Notes: generated by a model from the sequence alone, not told the origin. 64,000 bases of DNA from Lycorma delicatula (GCF_047948215.1 NC_134460.1:122401324-122465323); one strand, 5' to 3'. Numbered from the stretch's first letter, positions 11,361-23,051 are shown. A program made the numbers and translations.

Positions 11361-12084
11361 CTAACTGTGATTACATTAGGCATAAAAATAAATTAATTCT
11401 TATATATAATTTTAAAGCTAATTTTTTACAAATTATTATTTAATAACAATAATTATCATAAAAGTACTAAATTCTAGCTTGATATAATAAAGAAAATTAT
11501 TTTTTAAAAAACGGAAATAAGAATCTGTTTTTAAAATCAGACTGTACAGTTATAACAAGGAAATAGAAAATAAAAAGATATACATTTTATAGCTCATGTT
11601 TTAGCGGTTAATTTATATAGAATTTCAGAATAGTTCATACGTAAAAAAAAAATCATAATATATAATGAATGGAAAGATTTGTGGTGATATTATAATAATA
11701 AAACTAGAATCCCTTGAGCTAAAATCTAAAATTACTTTATTTTCCGGTGAGATTACCTTGCTCCAACTGCACGTTTTTATGGGATAATTAATACTGTTAT
11801 CAGCACGCAAATTCTTACTGTCGTCCATTAAATTACTTAAAAAACATTCACAACTAATATCTAGATCAAACTCAACCGTTGTCGACATTATTTAACATTC
11901 GCTAATATCTGCTAAATCTGAGTTATTAAATTCACTGTCGCTAAAAAGTTTACCGGCAGAATTGAAACTGTTCATATAATGAATTATTTATTTTATTCTA
12001 TTTTATGCTGGATGAATTAATTCACCACAGAATCTTGCGAAGTTTTCTAATTGGAAATGAGAAATAAAAATTTTTATAGCGTAT
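11361..12084. other. AT-rich stretch, no gene seen
   Basis: A minus-strand frame at 11625-11888 (87 codons, acidic N-terminal half) is not recognised and has no supporting context. Confidence 0.45.
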
Positions 12085-12152
12085 TAAAAATGTCTGACCG
12101 GGAATCTGGATGAAAGGTCTAGACGCTACCCTACTCCACCACGGAGATCGGT
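12085..12152 (-). mobile_element. SINE A, tRNA-like head fragment
   Basis: The minus strand matches the tRNA-like head of SINE A at 47503-47659 (blocks gtctgaccggga, ggatgaaaggtct, gacgctacc, ccacggag). A short internal deletion has removed part of the B box, so this copy could not use it for RNA polymerase III transcription. Confidence 0.7.
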
Positions 12153-12686
12153 AAAATTATTTCATTTTATAAGTAATCAAAATATATCACGTTAATAAAA
12201 ATTAAATTTATCTAACCTAAGTTTTTTATTTTACTGCTATAACACACGCAAAGCATCGAAGGTACGTACAACAGATACCAATCAATGATAGTTTTCTGAT
12301 ATTAATGATGTCCACAATAAAGTGAAAAAAAAATAAATACATAAAATTAAGATCACTCGTATCACTGAATATCATACGAACTTCTGTCAACTTGCATGGT
12401 GATATATAACAGTGTATTTAGCTCAATAAAGAAATCAACGGAAAAACCACTTCATTCCTTACTTTCCCTAATAAATACAACGTGGATTGCGTTATTCTTG
12501 GAAAAAAAAATTATGAATTAAATATCACTTTCGATTAAACATAAATTACACATTTTTATTAAAATTAAAATAAAAATCATGAAAACGTAAACATAGAGAC
12601 AACTCCCATTACGAGATGGGAATTTTTAAGAAAAACAGCCGTTAAAAGAATATTTCAAAACAATAATAGTACATATAAATCGATAA
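12153..12686. other. AT-rich stretch, no gene seen
   Basis: No coding signal or recognised repeat. Confidence 0.5.
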
Positions 12687-13574
12687 ACAGTGAAAACTCC
12701 CTAATTCGAATCTCAAGGGACCAATTTTTTTTTTCCGATTTAGGAAGTTTTCTATTTAGAAAGGTAAAATAACGAAACTCAAAAATTGTACAAAAAAATT
12801 TCATAATCTAATAAAAAATTATGTTAATCTGTAACAATGTGCTACAGAACTAAATTACGTTAGAAAAGACAAAATGGGTATAATATTACGTAAAAATTAA
12901 ATACAGTTCAATACCTTTAATTATTTCTTGAAAAAAGTCTGTATTTTTTTTTTAATAAGTTTTCTTCTGGCAGATTTGAAACAAGGGCATTTTCAATCTT
13001 CATAATGCACTAAACACATGATCTTCTATTTCGGTTGAACTTTCGAAGAATCTTCGAAGATTATTTATTCCCGATTTCGCGTCTCTTGCTGCAATTGTAA
13101 TTTCTTCTTGCTCTGTTTCGTCTTCTTCAGAAGAATCCTTACCAATGGTTGAATGTGACACAGACGGTATGATAATATCATCATCGATTGGAGTAGCACT
13201 AACTGCAATATCATCATCAAAATGTACGAACAAGTCAAATGAAATTTTGTCCATAGTAATGTTAACGTTTTTACAAATTACACTTCACTCTTCTAAAATT
13301 GGGAAAGGGTCTACAAATTCATATTGATTTTACACACTATTAAACTGTATTTATTGCTTCTTTGGAAATCGTGTACAGTATGTAAATTCTTTATTGAAAA
13401 CGTTTAAAAAAGATTATCATGAAAGAAATAATATTTTTATCAAGTTCTTGAGATTTTCGAATAAAGAAGTTAATTTAATTCGATTTAAAGAGGATTTGTC
13501 AAGGGGAGACAGTAAATATCCGATTTAGGGAGTTACTCGAATTAAATAGGTTCGATTTAGGGAGGTTTGACTGT
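12687..13574 (-). mobile_element. pogo/Tigger-like DNA transposon remnant
   Basis: The ends are inverted copies: acagtgaaaactccctaatt at 12687 and, read from 13574 on the minus strand, acagtcaaacctccctaaat. Such CAGT...CCTCC ends are characteristic of pogo/Tigger transposons, and a TA follows the right end. The 888-bp length is far below a full element of about 2.5 kb, so most of the transposase gene is missing. A second internal copy of the cctaaatcg-type motif lies near each end. The coding remnant is listed separately. Confidence 0.75.
13000..13254 (-). pseudogene. C-terminal tail of a pogo/CENP-B-like transposase
   Basis: The 84-codon minus-strand frame starts with a hydrophobic and acidic region, has an acidic run (SSEEDETEQEE) and ends with an A-R-D-A...I-N-N-L-R-R-F-F-E block. 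This acidic linker followed by an amphipathic helix (ALxxLxxLRxFFE type) is the usual C-terminal tail of Tigger/jerky-type transposases, which bind DNA through a CENP-B domain and cut with a DDE domain. Neither domain remains here. The position between pogo-type inverted ends supports the call. It cannot encode an active enzyme. Confidence 0.65.
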
Positions 13575-13969
13575 AGGGTATTCAATCAAAGGTATAAATA
13601 CATCACAACAGATTTTCTTCAAAACTAAACAGGCACGAATTTCAAAACTTGAATTCTGAAACAAACCGTATTTTGGACAATTGAAGTTTCCAAGGATTCA
13701 AAAAAAGAAGATATAAGATATAATATCCCAAAATTTAATATAAATATTTATCAAATAAATCCTTTCTCACTATATTAAATGCCACATTAATTAACGAATG
13801 ACTTTACTACATTACTATGTCGATAAAAAAAATCCTAGACAGAATTTTAAAACACCATAGATTCACCAACACCATATAAATATAAATCCGGAAAAGCTTC
13901 GTTTTCGAACTTGAAAAAATGTCGCCCTTATTTATGCCCTAACAGTAATATGAAGCCATTGGAACTGAA
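13575..13969. other. AT-rich stretch, no gene seen
   Basis: No coding signal or recognised repeat. Confidence 0.5.
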
Positions 13970-13974
13970 ATTAT

Positions 13975-14145
13975 AGGGAAATATATATTTTTTTTAAGTA
14001 TTTAACCTGAAAAAATTAATAAAACAGTTCCCAGAACTGTATCTTTAGTAATTTTTTGAGAAAATTACTGGAAAACACATAAAACTGATTCACAAAACAC
14101 ACTGTTTTAGGTTTTACGGACTATAACTTTGATAAATTGACAATT
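13975..14145 (-). repeat. Terminal repeat D, partial copy
   Basis: The blocks cagttcccagaactgtatct and ttttgagaaaattact match the reverse-orientation copy at 52280-52640 and, inverted, the copies at 34815-35190 and 54595-54930. The family flanks an IS630-like transposase at 52-55 kb, so this is probably a solo end of the same element. Confidence 0.6.
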
Positions 14146-14369
14146 AAGAAATAAAGTTTTGTATTAAAATTTGTAGAGAATTTAATTCTGTGAAAATTTA
14201 AATAAGAAACATCAAATGAAAATGAAAAACGGTAAGAAATTTTACTTTTATTATAAATAAAACGGGCCGAAACATACGAGATAAATACTGTATTGTAATT
14301 AGACCATATCAAAAATCATTTCACTGGGATATATTTAGAAATAAGATCAATTATTATTAAGAACTAGCG
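14146..14369. other. AT-rich stretch, no gene seen
   Basis: No coding signal or recognised repeat; the minus-strand frame at 14121-14312 is A/T-biased and has no motif. Confidence 0.45.
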
Positions 14370-14847
14370 TCCCCGTCGCAGCTTCGCCCGCGCTATATGG
14401 TTGCATATGATTAATTGTGTGTCAACCAAAATTTTGTCGTTTTGGATGGATATGAGCCAAATCAGACCATAAATACAATTTTTCGAAATATCTCGATCCC
14501 AGCGCCACCTAGCGGATCCAAACTAATTCAGAAACCTTTGCGGGCGTGCGCACAACTCGCAAACGTTTAATAAAATCTTATTATCTTAATTATGCAACTG
14601 CATGCAAGTTTGTTAAACACTTTTTTATTTATTTTTATTTTTTACACTTTATTCAACAATACACTTTTTCACAGTCCTTTTTCTGGCCACTTAAGAAAAA
14701 GTGTCAGAGCTTATATACTTTTGCCTGCGAGAACTTGAGGTTTTTTCTTTTTTCTTAGGGACGTTTTTGCTTGCGAGATCTTTCGGACGAATTTAAAAAT
14801 GTAAAATTTTGTAATATGTATCTTGTCCGCACGGGTAATCTTCTATC

Positions 14848-14881
<34 letters not shown>

Positions 14882-15535
14882 TTAAGAAGAAAATCCTTTG
14901 TATATTTGTTTGTTTCGTAAATATCTTGATACCGGCGCCACCTAGCGCGTATAATTAAAAAAAAAAAAAAAAAATTCTCTTCACGTAACAAATATATATT
15001 CTGAATATGAATCAAATCGGTAAAAAAATACAATTTTTCTAAATATCTCAGCGCCACCTAGCGGAACCATTTATCGCAAAAATATTCCTTTTGCTAATAT
15101 ATATATAAATATATATTCTGAATAACTAATACATATATTCAGAATATGAGCAAAATGGGACCATAAATGCAATTTTTCCAAATATCTCGACCCCAGTTGG
15201 CACGGCACAAGACCCCCGCATATGATTGTATCACAGTGGAGCTCCTCGTCCGAGCGCTTCCAGTAGTCCTTAATCCTAGCGCAATCAAGCGGGTCCATTT
15301 TTTGCAGAGGTAATTCTTCCCATATAAATAACACATATTCTGAATATGAGCCAAATCGGACCATAAATACAATTTTTCGAAATATCTTGAACCCAGCGTC
15401 ACCTAGCGGATCCACAACTAATTCAGAAACCTTCGCTAGCTGCGCACAACTACTAATAAAGTTTCATCGCAATCGTATGAATGGTATAGGAACGCATACG
15501 GGACAAACAAACAAACAATCATTTTTATATATTCA
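14370..15535 (+). repeat. Element with repeated 'gccacctagcgg' modules
   Basis: A module of up to about 110 bp (atgagccaaatcggaccata ... tttttcgaaatatct ... cagcgccacctagcgg) occurs at about 14450-14560, 15003-15068, 15145-15200 and 15342-15450, with a partial copy near 14920-14955. The region starts with the GC-rich block cgtccccgtcgcagcttcgc near 14367 and ends with cgggacaaacaaacaaac near 15502-15520, so it has recognisable boundaries. It includes a (TA)n tract at 14848-14878 and an A-run near 14957. The open frames here are by-products of the repetition. The class of element cannot be fixed from sequence alone. Confidence 0.6.
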
Positions 15536-15540
15536 GAAGA

Positions 15541-18419
15541 TAAATGCAGAGAGTGTCTAACGTTATATGTCAAAAAAAATTATTAATTAATTTAATTGTA
15601 ATTAATTAATCTAGTAGTAATTGAAGTTATTAATTTATGTAGTTGTTTTATTAATGTTTGTTACTTTATTCATATGACATCAACATAGTGAGTCACTTTC
15701 CATATTATGCAAGTCGTACACATCCATACTGTTCATTCAAGTCCGTATTCTAGCCAATTGTTAATCATCAATTTAAACATCATCTAGTCTTTGTTTTTGC
15801 TTTCCGTCGTCTACCATGAATTTTGTGCGTTTAATTGAACGCGTTCAAATGAAAATTATGCTGTTCTGTTTTTCCAGGAAAGGCATTTTACATAATCCGC
15901 GTAGATGTGAGCGAGGGTAAGATTTTGATTTTAAAAGAGATTTTGTTTGATTTTAAAAATGGGGGCTCGCTAAAAGCGCGCAAAATTCTTTAATAACAAT
16001 TACATAAAAGCAGGATCGACAATGATTTCGGCCGAACGGTAGACATATCGGAGAATTACAAACGTGCCAGAAAACTATGTTCGCCAAACAGGTAATCATT
16101 TTGCACAACCACAAACGGGAGCCCGTATGCAAAGTATACAAAATTCATGGAAATTAGCGCAACCCCGTAACAAAATTCGGCGCGGTCGAGATAGAGAAAT
16201 GATACGATTCCTATATTATAGAGTTCATGTGGGGTCATCGTAATAAAATTTGCGATTTATTTCATAAAATCCTCGCTAACACTTCCACTAACTGACCTCC
16301 TGAATAAAAGTTAAGTCAATATTTAAAATAAAATAATAACTAAAAATAGGATCGGCAAAAAAAAAAATTAATTCACAAAATCTTCAATTACTGGTAGAAC
16401 ATTATTCTGCGGGCCAATGATTGAAAGTAAACCAGTTGAAAACTGACAATAATGTTTCTTGGAACTAAACCGAAGAGTACCGAAAAATTTAATAAAATGG
16501 TCGTTTAATATTCATAAGATTTAAATTTCAATGTTTTATTAAAAAAAAAAAAAAACGAACATTTTTTATTTAGAAATGATAAATATATAATTTTAAAATG
16601 AATCCTGACGATGATTGTTCAATAATCGAAATGTTTGTAAATTTTAATTAATTATTTTTTTATAAAACTGATTTCAAATGGTTCTTTCTTTTAAATTTAT
16701 ATTACTACTTGGATTGTAGTTTCATCTGAACAGCCATTTCTCATTACAACTACAATAGAAATTTTTCCAGTAACTAGCTAGAGATTTTTTTTATTATTTT
16801 TTTTTTGTTTAATATAATAATTATTGTTATTAACCAGATTAAGGATATTATTATAAAACAATTTAGATATCAAAAAGCATTTGAAAATATAATTAACGTT
16901 ATGACCTAGTTTTTGTAATAAGAAGTTTAACTTTCATTTTGTTGTTTCATTCGTTCATTCACCGACGGATAGTTAAAGAAATACTGGTATTCAAAACGAG
17001 CGTTCCCATTCACAGGCAATACATCGTATATTGTGGTAAATGAAAAGCTTCTTATCTTTAATAAGAACATAGAATCTTCTTATCTTTAATAAGAAGATAG
17101 AATATAAACATGGTTAAAAACGGAATTTTAAATAAATAATTACAATAATTTTACTTTCGATTACTAGTTATTTAATGAAATATAATTTTAAGTTAATTTA
17201 ACTTCTCAAAATAATCAAGGAGAATACTTCAATTTGTATAATTCAACATACGAATCCTAACAAATTACTTTACTTATAGTAAAATTAATTTAATCAATAT
17301 TTAATTTAAAAAGACGAGATTTATAAATTTTATTTTAAAAAAAGAAGAATTCTTTTAGTTCTCAGTAATCTGACAATTATTCAAAATGGAATGCACGAGT
17401 AAAAATGTTTTATTTATGGTTTCATTTTCTACTAAGAAAAGTAGTATTTAACATCCTTTGATAAGAAAACATTCTAAAGAATTTAAAAAGTATTTTTCTA
17501 CTTTTATTACCATTTAAAAAAACCTTTATTTGGATAACAAACACTAAAACGTTTTAAAATTAGAATGATACTATTCTGTAATACGAACATCCATTTGTTT
17601 AAATAATTCAGACTGTACAAGATAAAAAAATCTTGGAAATTTAAATTTTTAAATTTGACTGAAAAGTATTTTAGTTATTTTAAATATATAATACTGGTAT
17701 TTAAATATTAAATAGTTAACTAGCTAATGATGTTTAAAAAGCGCAAACGGTTGGATTAGACTTACCCTTAGTTTTATTAAATTAATATTTTTTCGTAATA
17801 AATAAATTATTTTTTAGTTTTAAATACCCAATAACTTTCCAATTCAAAAAACCTAAGATTCATTTTAATTTTTAATCTAAGGTTATATTGCCTTACAACA
17901 GACTGTAACCCGATTTTAACAGTAGACAATTTAATAAACATTTTCATTAATTGAACCCTAAATATGAAAAACAAATTAACGATAATATCCATTAAGAAAT
18001 GATCACAAATTTAATAAAATATGAAAAGATTCTAATGCATAGAAATTACTTTATCTTACTAAAATTTTAATTAATTCAATATTCAACATTTAACATAAAA
18101 ACCTGACTGAATTCATTTTGTTGACTACAGCTTACTTTATAATCTGCTCTTTTTTAACTGAAATCTATATAATAAAATTTTAAAACTGCTTTCTATTAAC
18201 TTCTGATCAGCCTGGTTCTTTGTTTTTAAATGATATAACATTTCTAGTCCGCCGCTTTGCCAGTATTTCAGCGTACGCATTGATATTTTTGTAAAAATCT
18301 TTCTAATTAATGGAAAATCTTAAACATTTTTCTTAAATTTAAATCAAATATTTGCTTAAATCGAATGTAAAAATTATACCTGTATACTACTGAATGTTTT
18401 CCTTCGACATCGATAAAAA
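15541..18419. other. AT-rich stretch with a small tandem duplication, no gene seen
   Basis: Short frames at 15953-16238 and 17807-17992 have no motif. At about 17047-17102 a 28-bp unit containing cttcttatctttaataagaa is present twice in tandem, and each unit can fold on itself. Nothing else was recognised. Confidence 0.5.
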
Positions 18420-18424
18420 AAAGT

Positions 18425-18480
18425 ATTACAACTAGGGCACCCGTGCTGCTTCGTAGCAGGGAACATTTTAGGATATCCAG
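18425..18480 (+). repeat. Short fragment like the start of the 14.37-kb element
   Basis: The string actagggcacccgtgctgct followed by tcgtagcagg resembles the GC-rich start of the element at 14367 (ctagcgtccccgtcgcagct). Only this block is visible. Confidence 0.35.
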
Positions 18481-18754
18481 GCGTAATCGACACTAATAAT
18501 TAGAGAAAACGTGAATCAACGGTAAATGCCAAAACGGTAACTAACTGTCAATATTACAATTAAGTGAGTAGAAGGTTTGGCTTTGTCTTTGTCAACCGAA
18601 CTGTCGGCTGGCTTAGGCAGGCGGACGAGCTGGATTTGTTGTATTACCTAACCAGATTACATCATTTGATTACTATTAAATAACATGACATCTGTATATA
18701 AAATGTTAACACAACAGACTATACAATGACAAGTACATCAGACAGCAGTTGGCG

Positions 18755-18945
18755 AGGGGCAAACTTTCAGCTCAGCTGGTCTCCGTGTTGCGAGTGGTGG
18801 CGCCTCGCCCTTTCATCCGGAGGTACCAAATTCGAATCCCAGTCAGGCATGGCATTTTTACTCGGTACAAAATTATTTCATCTCCTCCTCTGAAGCATTC
18901 AGTTCACGCATTGTACTCATCCGCATTTCTTTTTTCCCGCTTTCG

Positions 18946-18968
<23 letters not shown>
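18755..18968 (+). mobile_element. SINE A, full head, (TA)n tail
   Basis: The tRNA-like head has an A-box region (ctccgtgttgcgagtggtgg near 18781), the block tttcatccggagg and a B-box region (aattcgaatcccag near 18830). It is followed by the SINE A body (catggcatttttac, cctctgaagcattc) and a (TA)n tract to 18970. The head is tRNA-derived but has extra insertions and no intact acceptor stem, so it is not a tRNA gene. A LINE fragment is inserted at the end of the (TA)n tract. Confidence 0.85.
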
Positions 18969-18976
<8 letters not shown>

Positions 18977-20376
18977 TTGTTGGAACTTGGGGAATACCAA
19001 GGGGGATTTAGGCCATGGAGAGGTTGCCCGGAGCAAATAATATCCCTAAAACTTATGATGGACTTATATAAAAGACGGAAAAAACAACTAATAATCACCT
19101 TCGTCGACTTTAAAAGGGCCTATGATTGTATACACCGACCATCCATGCTGAATATTCTGAGAAACCTGGGCCTTCACCCTAAACTCGTAAACATGATAAA
19201 ATTAACTTTAACCGATACCCAGTCCAGAGTGAAATTCAGAGGTGAACTCTCTCAACCCTTCTACATAAAAACTGGATTGAGGCAAGGAGACGGCCTCTCA
19301 CCACTCCTTTTTAACTGCGCCCTCGAATTTGTCATGAGAAAATGGTATGAAATAAATCCCAAAAATATAAAAATGGGTACTAAGAAAAACTCCATCACAC
19401 TAAATTGCCTAGGATTTGCAGATGACCTCGCTCTTTTAGCAAATAATATTCAAGAAGCCAAAACACAAATCATGAGCCTTCAAAACCTAGCACAAAAGAT
19501 AGGACTTCATATCTCTTTCGAAAAAACTGAACTAATGGCCATAGATCCTCTGGTAATAGAGCACATTACGGTAAACAATCAGAAAATTAAAATAGTAAAA
19601 CAATTTAAATATCTAGGGGAAATAATAACTTATAATTTAAATGAAAAAGTGACATGGCAAAACAGGACAAATAAAATGATTAAATCCCAAAAATTAACTT
19701 GGTCAACATATAACAAAAAATGCCTTTCTGCTAAAACAAAACTTAAACATTATAAAACTGTAGTACAGCCAGAAGTCACCTACGAAAGCGAGACCCTTTT
19801 CAAAATCACTCAGAAAAACCGAATTGAAAAAATTCTGAAAATAGAGAGGAGAATTGTCAGAACGTGTATCAATAAAAAACACCAAAAAGAAGGCCGATGG
19901 TGCATTGTGCCAAATGAGGTGGTGTATCGAGAAATAGAGCCTGTTACTGATACTATGCGGAAAAAAAGAATCTCTTTCTTCGGTCATCTCATAAGGACAC
20001 CGCAAACAAGACTGTCAAGAAATATCATTGAAAAGCTCTGGTTCCAAAAGCTAGAAGTAGGATGGATCAAAGAAATTAGAGAAGATATGAAAGAATTGGG
20101 AATTTCCCTGACTGACCTACAGAATAAAACTGGAAAAATTACAAAGCTAAAAGATAAAAGCATTAGATTTAAACAAAAGACAGACAAACGACAAAATACA
20201 ACGAAGAGGGTGTTTACGGATGAAGAAAAGAAAGCAAGATCTGAACGGATGAAGAAATACTGGGCAGCTCGAAAGAGTAAAATAACACGCTTTTCTCAGA
20301 AAAGATCCAACTAAAATTGACTTAAGTGGTCCCATGTTGGCCGTAAAAGCATAATAATAATAATATAAATATTGTT
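18969..20376 (+). mobile_element. 5'-truncated LINE insertion with 13-bp target duplication
   Basis: The identical string tataaatattgtt is present at 18969-18981 and 20364-20376, bracketing a 1382-bp insert. The insert begins inside a reverse-transcriptase domain and ends after the stop codon with about 30 bases of 3' UTR (gtggtcccatgttggccgta) and an (ATA/TAA)n tail. 5' truncation, a simple-repeat tail and a target duplication are the signature of target-primed reverse transcription by a non-LTR retrotransposon. The tail type is common in RTE-like families, so an RTE-type origin is likely but not proven. Confidence 0.9.
18983..20314 (+). CDS. Non-LTR reverse transcriptase, partial (N terminus missing), frame intact
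   Basis: About 443 codons are open without a stop or frameshift. The fragment begins at the RT motif GGFRPWRGCPEQI and continues with FVDFKRAYD (catalytic Asp of motif A, about residues 42-50 of the frame), GLRQGDGLSPLLF (motif B, about 100-112), and LGFADDLALL (motif C, with the catalytic pair at about 149-150). An FKYLGEI block and a basic C-terminal tail follow. The apurinic-type endonuclease and the first RT motifs that a full protein would have are absent. There is no genuine ATG start, because the insertion boundary lies at the first codons. The intact frame implies a fairly recent insertion. The protein is unlikely to be made from this copy. Clade assignment (RTE-like) is inferred. Confidence 0.88.
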   Translation, partial: ELGEYQGGFRPWRGCPEQIISLKLMMDLYKRRKKQLIITFVDFKRAYDCIHRPSMLNILRNLGLHPKLVNMIKLTLTDTQSRVKFRGELSQPFYIKTGLRQGDGLSPLLFNCALEFVMRKWYEINPKNIKMGTKKNSITLNCLGFADDLALLANNIQEAKTQIMSLQNLAQKIGLHISFEKTELMAIDPLVIEHITVNNQKIKIVKQFKYLGEIITYNLNEKVTWQNRTNKMIKSQKLTWSTYNKKCLSAKTKLKHYKTVVQPEVTYESETLFKITQKNRIEKILKIERRIVRTCINKKHQKEGRWCIVPNEVVYREIEPVTDTMRKKRISFFGHLIRTPQTRLSRNIIEKLWFQKLEVGWIKEIREDMKELGISLTDLQNKTGKITKLKDKSIRFKQKTDKRQNTTKRVFTDEEKKARSERMKKYWAARKSKITRFSQKRSN

Positions 20377-21600
20377 ATCGTTCAAACTTCGTATCATATG
20401 TATAAACACTTACATTTAAAGTGATGCAGTTGCTATGTCATTTCTTAGTCCGTTAAACCAATCAGAAAGCATACATAGGTGCTTTCTTATTAATTAATTC
20501 AATTTAATTAACGTTCCTTTAAAACCTTTTAAGGAATTGAGTGATCGAATTCGCTTTGGGATCATTTAATGGCGTTTGACGTTGTAAGTGTTTTGAGATC
20601 CCGACGAAGTCTGTAAATAAATAAGTTACGAGTAATAGCAGAAAAAGTTTTTTTTTTTGGTTTGTTTACGAAACGTTTTTAATATATAGATAATAAAAAC
20701 AAAATAAAACGTAAGTCAGAACACCAGCATAGAAGAACAAAAGCAGAAAAGTAAGCCATATCCGAAAGAAATGAAAACTTAAGGTAAAAAAATTAAAAAA
20801 AGGCAGAATGTAAGAGGTAATTGTTTAATTACTACCCCTTAGGTGATAGAAGATTTGCAAAAAAAATAAATTAATAATCACGTTTAATAATTTTTTATGT
20901 CATCGATTAGAAGTTTATTTAAAAATTAAAATATAAAAATATATAAAATATATAATATAAAAAAAAAAATCCGACTAATTTCTCAAAAAAGGTTCACACT
21001 ATTTCAACGAAATTAAAATATTTAAATTTATATTAAATAAAAACACTTTATGGAAATTATTTAATAACAACATATATAAACAAATTTTTTCTAATAAATT
21101 TCGTTAAACCGGCATTAATGAACCGAACGCATAGTTATTATTTTGTTAGAATTATTTTGCTAAATTTAAAGCTGAATTTCTGAAAAGGTATTCGCCAAAT
21201 TTTTATACAATTTAGCTTTATAAAATTCGCTTATTTGCATGCCATTCATACGTGAACACAATGAAAGTTAGCGTAGTACGAAGTTTTAAAAAATTGTTAT
21301 TGACTTACCGAACCGTAATTAATTTAACTAATTTGTTTTTAAACTTATGTGAAAATGTTTTTACCAATTTTATAACAATTAATGACAAACTTTTCTAAAA
21401 TTTAATAAATATTATTAACGTAGAATGCACCGATACATTAGACAAGAATTATCGTTTAATATACTAGCTGAATGAACAGAGATTCAAAAAGACTTTAACC
21501 TCGAAAAGATTCAATGCAGCGAATAAAATATTGGAATGGGTTCGAAAAAATATTTGGAATAAAAGCGTGCCCTAGCGAACATGAGCGAATAACTATTTAA
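20377..21600. other. AT-rich stretch, no gene seen
   Basis: No frame or repeat family member was recognised before the foldback element. A block near 21462-21490 may be an outlying part of its left arm. Confidence 0.5.
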
Positions 21601-21800
21601 TTTATTTACAAATTAAGGAAAAGTTTTAGTTTTTCGCTAATAGCGGCTTTATTTTTAATCTCAACTGAAAATAAAAAGCAAGTAGATAGGTGAGGAAACT
21701 TTTCATAAAAAACATCCTGGGTACTTTTTCTACGAGCAAAACTAAAGGCGCTAGCGAATTTTACAACAAGCACCAAAATCGCGCTACGGTAGAGTAGCTT

Positions 21801-22067
21801 TTTTCCTGTTTAGCTTCGAGGAATCACCGTCAGATATTACTTCAGAGGTTGATATGTACGGGTGTAAGTGAAGTGTAGTCGTGTACGGTCTCAGGTCGAT
21901 CATTTCTGAGATGTGCGGTTAATTGAAACCCAACCACCGAAGAACACTGCGGTTTAGTATTCAAATCCGTTTAAAAGTAACACCTTTACTAGGATTTGAT
22001 CGTTGGCTTCCAAATCAGTTGATTTGCGAAGACGCGTTAACCACTAAACCGACCCGGTAAGTTATGT
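21801..22067 (-). mobile_element. SINE B, near full length, with 11-bp target duplication
   Basis: The string tagagtagctt is present at 21790-21800 and again at 22068-22078. Between them, on the minus strand, lies a SINE B. It has a tRNA-like head (ccgggtcggtttagtggtta and a B-box near 21995), the caccgaagaacac-type body block, the tacacgactac region and a gctaaacaggaaaa tail. The insertion interrupts the left arm of the foldback element and is therefore younger than it. Confidence 0.9.
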
Positions 22068-22449
22068 TAGAGTAGCTTGGAGACTTGGGGCTACCTTCTC
22101 GTTCACAGTAAGGCTATATGGCCATTTGTTCTTAGAAAAAACTATTCCGGAGCTTTTTTACGCAAAACTGTGTCTTAGTTTTATATTGGCGATATTTATT
22201 TTTTCATAAGATAAAAATAAACAAAATATTGACGAAACACTAGACATTTTTTTCTTAAAAAACCAAATATTTTCCAAAAATTGCAAAAAATTTGGAAAAT
22301 CAATCAAATCTAAGGTTAAATATTTATAAATGATGTATTTTTACATAAATCAAGGAAGTTGTATAAAAATATCTGTTTTAATAACAATTGGTTTATAAAG
22401 TAATTTTCATGTGTTTACGAAGTATACATTTACTTCCTAAATCTCACTG

Positions 22450-22570
22450 AAAAATTAAAGCAGTTAAACGTAACTCCCTTTACTAGGATTTGAATTTTGG
22501 AACTCTCGACTTCGAAATCAGCTGATTTGCGAAGACGCGTTTACCACTAGACCAACCCGATGGGTTAGAT
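22450..22570 (-). mobile_element. SINE B, head-only fragment
   Basis: The minus strand has the SINE B head (atcgggttggtctagtggta, aatcagctgatttcgaagtc, caaatcctagtaaagg) but the body and tail are missing beyond about 22450. Loss of the 3' part is unusual for a LINE-mobilised SINE and suggests a later deletion or rearrangement. Confidence 0.8.
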
Positions 22571-23051
22571 AGTAAGATTAAGAACAGAATGCTATACTGA
22601 CTTTTTCATTTTTTACAATTTGTTTATTTTTATAGAGGTTTTATCTGCAAACTAACACAAATTAACAAGGCTTAACTTGCAAATTTTCACAGGAGATCCG
22701 GATTAACGGACGACCAGAAATTAAAAATATTTCGAAAATTTAACTAATTTATAGCGTCTTATGAATCCGTACCTTTTTGAATTTTTTAATTATCTCTAAT
22801 AGGTACAGAGTGAGTTATGGAAGTTTATTTATTTCGCACCCTTGAGTTAAGCTACCTAAGTACGCGTAGCTGTAGTGCGATTTTGGTGCTTATTGTAAAA
22901 TTCGCTAGCGCCCTCAGTTTTATTTGTAGATAAAGGTACCCGAGAGCTTTATTATGCAAAGTTTCCTCAATTATCTATTGGTGTTTTTTTATTTTTATAT
23001 GCGATTAAGAATAAAGGCACTATTATTGGCGAATAATTAAAAAAATTTTCC

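Larger units (their letters stand above)
21617..23051. mobile_element. Foldback element, ~200-bp inverted arms
   Basis: The left arm (21617-21800) matches the reverse complement of the right arm (about 22845-23051). Shared ordered blocks include gtgaggaaacttt or ttgaggaaacttt, gggtac, ggcgctagcgaattttac and agcaccaaaatcgc. The interior has no coding frame, so the element is non-autonomous or completely decayed. A SINE B has inserted in the left arm and a partial SINE B lies in the interior. Confidence 0.8.

Noticed and set aside
14755..15415. Overlapping minus-strand frames of 87-114 codons
   Set aside because: They arise from the repeated modules of the 14.4-15.5 kb element and show no protein family features.
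18755..18850. Possible tRNA gene
   Set aside because: The A- and B-box regions are tRNA-like but the acceptor and anticodon stems do not pair properly, and the same head recurs at 34.1, 47.5 and 61.8 kb followed by the same non-tRNA body. It is a SINE.
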